DNA from: an uncultured Persicitalea sp.
GTDB taxonomy: Bacteria > Bacteroidota > Bacteroidia > Cytophagales > Spirosomataceae
Direction: 5' to 3'
Assembly (NCBI GenBank): GCA_950075905.1
Contig: CATMVR010000161.1
Coordinates: 1-8,769 of the forward strand
Length of the DNA: 8,769 nt
A model generated the notes under the pieces. It did no database searches, was not told where the DNA came from, and saw nothing but the letters and a program-made list of their open reading frames with translations. Shown piece after piece: positions 5,865 to 8,769 of the stretch. The translations under genes were made by a program, and so were the position numbers. Numbering within the stretch: position 1 is the first letter of the stretch; the number at the start of each line of letters is the position of its first letter.

Positions 5865-8303
5865 GTGAGAAACGTGATGCAAGTATGGGGTCTTCTGGCG
5901 TGTCTGATCGCGCTGCCCCTGCTGGGAGAAAGCCGGCCCACAGTTACCGGAAATGCAGGAAAGCGGGTGTACTCCGCCTTACCACAGGACAAGGGAGAAA
6001 TCATCGGGAAAGTAGTGGATGCTTCCAACGAAACCCCGGCCGGCTTTGCTACGGTAGCGCTCATGCGCCCCGATTCGTCGATTGTGAGCGGTATCACCGC
6101 TGACGAAAACGGGGTGTTTTTGATGAGCAACGTCGTGCCGGGCAACTACCTGATCCGCATCACGCTCATGGGATACAGCACCCTGTACGTACCCAATGTG
6201 AACATGCCCACCGAAGCCACTACCACCGACTTGGGGATCATCCGCCTGGAATCGGCGGTGCAAAGCCTGAATGAGGTAGTAGTGCGGGCCGAGAAGACGA
6301 TGATTGTATCGGATATAGATAAGAAAATCGTGAACGTGGGCAAAGACCTGCTGGCATCGAGCAACAACGTTAGCGAGCTTCTGGAAAAGGTACCCTCCGT
6401 TTCGCTGGACGAAAACGGGGCACCCATGGTGCGGGGCAAGGGTAGCGTGGTGGTGCTGATCGACGGCAAGCCTTCCACCCTCTACGGCAACGACGTAGCC
6501 ACGGTGCTGCAGTCCTTTCCGGCCGATCTGATTGAGCGCATCGAAGTCATGACTACCCCTTCGGCCAAGTACGAAGGGGAGGGCGCTTCGGGAGTCATTG
6601 ATATCATTACCAAGAAAACCAAAATCACGGGCACAAGCGGTAGCCTGCGCGGCTCGCTGGGTTCGTTTGAGAACCACAGTGGCTCGGCCTACGTGAGCTA
6701 CAAAACCGGCAAGTGGGCATTGCGGGCCTCCGGCAGCGCGCAAAACCGGCAGTGGTATTACCGCAGCGAGATGGAACGGCAGAACTTCCTGGGCGATACC
6801 ACCACTTACTTTACGCAGCGCGGTACAGGTCAAGATCAAAATGCTAATCTTTTTGGTCGCTTTGGCGTAAACTACGATTTCAACGCCAAAAACAGCCTGG
6901 GCGTTACCGTCAACTACTCGCAGAGTCAGGGAGCAAACAAAAGAGATAACACTAACGTAACCCGCTCGGAGTCGGGCGCACTGCTCGAAAGCTTCGACCG
7001 CTTTACCAACGGGACATCGGCGGGCCACAACCTGAGCGTGAACATGGACTACCGAAAGTTGTTTGACAACGAGAGGCAGGTGCTGACCTTCACGGCCAAC
7101 TACTCGGAAGGCAACTCGGAGGGAGAGTCAGACTTCGACCAGAAGAGCGATTTTCCCCGGCTGGTGCGCAGTCAGATCAATACCCGCAACGGCGACCGGC
7201 AGGGGATTTTCCTGGACTCAGACTACACCTGGCCCATTTCTACCAACTCGACCTTTGAGGTAGGGGCCCGTACCCGGCTCAACCGCAGCCGAAACAATAA
7301 TGCCTTCTTTACCTACGACAGCGAAACCGGCGAGTACGTTTTCAACGAAAACGTTAGCAACGAGTTTGGCTATCAGGATGCCGTCCACACGGGCTACGTG
7401 ACGCTCTCCCAGAAGAGTGATCGATGGGGCGTGCGGGCGGGGCTACGCCTGACCGATGCTACCCAAAAGATCGATCAGATCAGTCGTGATCAGGCGTTTT
7501 CGGTGCATTTCCTGTACCTGGTACCTTCCTTTGCCATTACCCGCAAGCTCGACGAAGAAACGCAGGTGAAGGTCAATTACAGTCGCCGTGTGCAGCGCCC
7601 GCAGGCCGATTGGCTCAATCCCTTCACGGATATTTCGGACCCCCGCAACATCCGCTCGGGCAACCCCAACCTGACGCCGGAGTATGTGCACAAAGCCGAG
7701 CTGGGTTATTCGCAGTACAAGGAGGAAGGCGGCTGGGGCCCGGCGCTGTTCATGGATTATTCCAACAATGCCATTACGCGAATACGGACTATTGACTCAG
7801 AAGGAAACTCGTACTCGATATTCGATAATGTAGGGCGCGAGCTATCCTATGGTTTTGAAACTGATTTTTCCAAAAAGGTGGGCGAAAAGCTCAAACTGAA
7901 CGCCAGCGGACGGGTATTTCGGAGCGAGGTGGTATCGCTGGCGGCTAATATCAACAATCAGATATGGAGCTACTCCGGCAACCTGAATGCCTTTCTGGAA
8001 CTTCCGATGGCCATCCGGGCGTCGGCTTACCTTACCTACGATGGCCCCCGGGCCATTGCGCAGGGTACACGCCCTGGCGTGTTTGTGGCCAATATGGGCG
8101 TGCGCAGAGACTTTTTTGAGCGGAAGGGTACCCTCTCTTTCAACGTGCAGGATCTGCTGCTTTCCCGCATCTACAAGTCCGACCTGAGCACTGATACCTA
8201 CGTGCAGAACTCGCTCTGGCAGCGTACCAACCGCTACGTGGGCATGACGTTCCACTACCGCTTCGGCAGAATCTCCGCCACCGGCGGCGGCGATGAGTCG
8301 TAA
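5865..8303 (+). CDS. TonB-dependent receptor-like outer-membrane beta-barrel protein (OMP_b-brl_3 type)
   Basis: This 812-residue protein has the Bacteroidota receptor layout. A signal peptide (~1-22) is followed by a carboxypeptidase-regulatory-like beta domain (~46-130: GEIIGKVVDASNETPAGFATV ... GNYLIRITLMGYSTLYV, shown in part). Then comes a plug domain (~135-250: LNEVVVRAEK, VSELLEKVPSVSLDENG, VVVLIDGKPS, LIERIEVMTTPSAKYEGEGASGVIDII in pieces) and a long aromatic/Asn-rich barrel with alternating strands, ending YVGMTFHYRFG plus an 8-residue tail. The start is GTG 5865, because it supplies the positive charge (Arg2) a signal peptide needs; ATG 5877 is the alternative. It probably imports or binds an unknown ligand in the outer membrane. 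No SusD partner, TonB/ExbBD or regulator flanks it, so it is an orphan and not part of a visible polysaccharide locus. Family is sure; ligand is unknown. Confidence 0.92.
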   Translation: MRNVMQVWGLLACLIALPLLGESRPTVTGNAGKRVYSALPQDKGEIIGKVVDASNETPAGFATVALMRPDSSIVSGITADENGVFLMSNVVPGNYLIRITLMGYSTLYVPNVNMPTEATTTDLGIIRLESAVQSLNEVVVRAEKTMIVSDIDKKIVNVGKDLLASSNNVSELLEKVPSVSLDENGAPMVRGKGSVVVLIDGKPSTLYGNDVATVLQSFPADLIERIEVMTTPSAKYEGEGASGVIDIITKKTKITGTSGSLRGSLGSFENHSGSAYVSYKTGKWALRASGSAQNRQWYYRSEMERQNFLGDTTTYFTQRGTGQDQNANLFGRFGVNYDFNAKNSLGVTVNYSQSQGANKRDNTNVTRSESGALLESFDRFTNGTSAGHNLSVNMDYRKLFDNERQVLTFTANYSEGNSEGESDFDQKSDFPRLVRSQINTRNGDRQGIFLDSDYTWPISTNSTFEVGARTRLNRSRNNNAFFTYDSETGEYVFNENVSNEFGYQDAVHTGYVTLSQKSDRWGVRAGLRLTDATQKIDQISRDQAFSVHFLYLVPSFAITRKLDEETQVKVNYSRRVQRPQADWLNPFTDISDPRNIRSGNPNLTPEYVHKAELGYSQYKEEGGWGPALFMDYSNNAITRIRTIDSEGNSYSIFDNVGRELSYGFETDFSKKVGEKLKLNASGRVFRSEVVSLAANINNQIWSYSGNLNAFLELPMAIRASAYLTYDGPRAIAQGTRPGVFVANMGVRRDFFERKGTLSFNVQDLLLSRIYKSDLSTDTYVQNSLWQRTNRYVGMTFHYRFGRISATGGGDES

Positions 8304-8315
8304 AGGTCTACAAGC

Positions 8316-8369
8316 AAAAGCCCGACGGGGTGCTGGAATATCATATTCTGGCACCCCGTCGGGCTTTTT
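8316..8369 (+). terminator. Intrinsic terminator of the receptor gene
   Basis: Perfect 18 bp arms (8316-8333 and 8351-8368, core GCCCGACGGGGTGC) are extended by two G-T wobbles and a further GAATA/TATTC stem around a TCA loop, and followed by a T run. It begins 12 bp after the receptor stop. The A run on the left arm could let it work for the convergent gene at 8452 too, though less well. Confidence 0.93.
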
Positions 8370-8451
8370 ACAAGACCTGTAATTCTGAATAATTCACGCA
8401 CCGCAGCCGCTCATTCCGACATTCACTCAATCACTCATTCAAAATTAACAT

Positions 8452-8520
8452 CTATACCGTCAGCGCCGCCAGCAAATCGGCCTGCGTGATGATGTGGATG
8501 GCGTTGGTCTCATCCCGCAC
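8452..8520 (-). other. C-terminal tail of a CBS-domain protein, possibly cystathionine beta-synthase
   Basis: The last ~23 codons (VRDETNAIHIITQADLLAALTV, shown in part) match the final strand and helix of a CBS (Bateman) module. Bacteroidota cystathionine beta-synthases end with a comparable HIIT-x-x-D-L/I motif. Its base composition is milder than the M24 part. Its position, convergent with the receptor and sharing its terminator region, suggests it is the native neighbour. The gene identity is inferred from a very short piece. Confidence 0.45.
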
Positions 8521-8769
8521 CAGCAGCGCCTTGTCGCCCGAGCCGATGACGAATTCGTTGGCCGGATAGTCCCCCCCGCCGGCGAACACCGCGCCCTGCA
8601 TGGCGGCGAGGATATCGCCTTCGAAGGCGCCCGCGCGGGTCTCGGCAAGGCCCGCATCCATGGCGTCATCGGCCAATTGGCCGGCGCGGCGGTGCATCTC
8701 GATCTCGGCGGGGGATTTCACCCGGCGCAGGGCGCGGATCAGCTCGGAGTGGTCCCTGGCCGCGGGAAG
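8452..8769 (-). CDS. Chimeric open frame: M24 metallopeptidase fragment joined to a CBS-domain C-terminus
   Basis: The frame is open from the right edge (CTT at 8769-8767) through 105 codons to TAG at 8452-8454, so the GTG at 8721 is internal and not a start. Residues 1 to ~83 (HSELIRALRRVKSPAEIEMH, then RAGQLADDAMDAG, FEGDILAAMQGAVF and GGGDYPANEFVIGSGDKALL) follow the opening of the catalytic domain of alphaproteobacterial Xaa-Pro-type M24 peptidases. In that family ALL is normally followed by CRY-x-x-GRR. Here the reading changes to VRDETNAIHIITQADLLAAL and stops. The five M24 metal ligands lie beyond the break and are absent, so no active peptidase is encoded. Bases right of ~8530 are markedly GC-richer than the rest of the window. 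I interpret it as a junction of two unrelated genes, probably an artefact. Confidence 0.75.
   Translation of the reverse strand, partial: LPAARDHSELIRALRRVKSPAEIEMHRRAGQLADDAMDAGLAETRAGAFEGDILAAMQGAVFAGGGDYPANEFVIGSGDKALLVRDETNAIHIITQADLLAALTV

Noticed and set aside
5892..5904. LLAC near the receptor N-terminus as a lipobox (Cys13)
   Set aside because: The hydrophobic core before the cysteine is too short and continues well past it, so an ordinary signal peptide fits better.
5979..7028. A 349-codon open frame antisense to the outer-membrane receptor gene
   Set aside because: Its His/Gly/Val/Arg-rich sequence has no domain pattern, and it lies wholly inside a clearly real gene whose GC-rich third positions create such shadows.
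5601..8397. GAATAATTCAC occurring at 5601-5611 and 8387-8397
   Set aside because: An 11-base repeat is expected by chance several times in a window of this length.
8405..8442. Repeated CATTC/CACTCA units before the right-end gene
   Set aside because: The units are short, imperfect and confined to under 40 bp; they do not form a convincing tandem repeat or CRISPR-like array.
8452..8721. A complete 89-residue small protein starting at GTG 8721
   Set aside because: The frame is open to the window edge and the upstream codons already match the M24 family, so this is an internal codon.

Overview
The central ~8.1 kb (about 315-8450) reads as one stretch of a Bacteroidota chromosome, most likely Cytophagales (Spirosomaceae/Cytophagaceae-like). 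This is inferred from the family mix: a class 2 PyrD, an OMP_b-brl_3 outer-membrane receptor with an N-terminal carboxypeptidase-regulatory-like domain, a lipoprotein metalloprotease, and FtsK with a long acidic/proline linker. Start codons lack Shine-Dalgarno sequences, and TAnnTTTG-type promoter motifs occur in the AT-rich gaps. No taxonomic search could be run.

Layout from left to right. On the minus strand lie ftsK (start 2228, running off the left edge) and, upstream of it, pyrD (2362-3408). A divergent, AT-rich gap follows (3409-3760). On the plus strand is a lipoprotein zinc metalloprotease of pappalysin (M43) type (3761-5005). A near-symmetric bidirectional terminator (5029-5064) separates it from the convergent msrB (5087-5533, minus). 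A second divergent gap (5534-5864) carries a nested inverted repeat. It leads into an 812-residue TonB-receptor-like outer-membrane protein (5865-8303, plus), which ends at a long hairpin terminator (8316-8369). The genes are mostly single housekeeping or envelope units. I see no multi-gene defence, mobile or biosynthetic system, no CRISPR array, no tRNA or rRNA, and no insertion sequence.

The striking feature is at the two ends. On the left, FtsK is intact through Walker B and then switches, without losing frame, into a nitroreductase-family segment at about 309-330. At about 150-165 it switches again into a sequence I cannot assign. On the right, an open minus-strand frame begins (from 8769) as an alphaproteobacterial-looking M24 metallopeptidase. 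It switches in frame at about 8518-8532 into the last ~23 residues of a CBS-domain protein, probably cystathionine beta-synthase. Both joins fall in short GC-rich strings that fit both partners. The simplest reading is a contig whose two ends are chimeric (assembly or library artefact in a mixed sample). It is less likely that these are biological gene fusions, and they should not be read as transfer events or new fusion enzymes without read-level checks.
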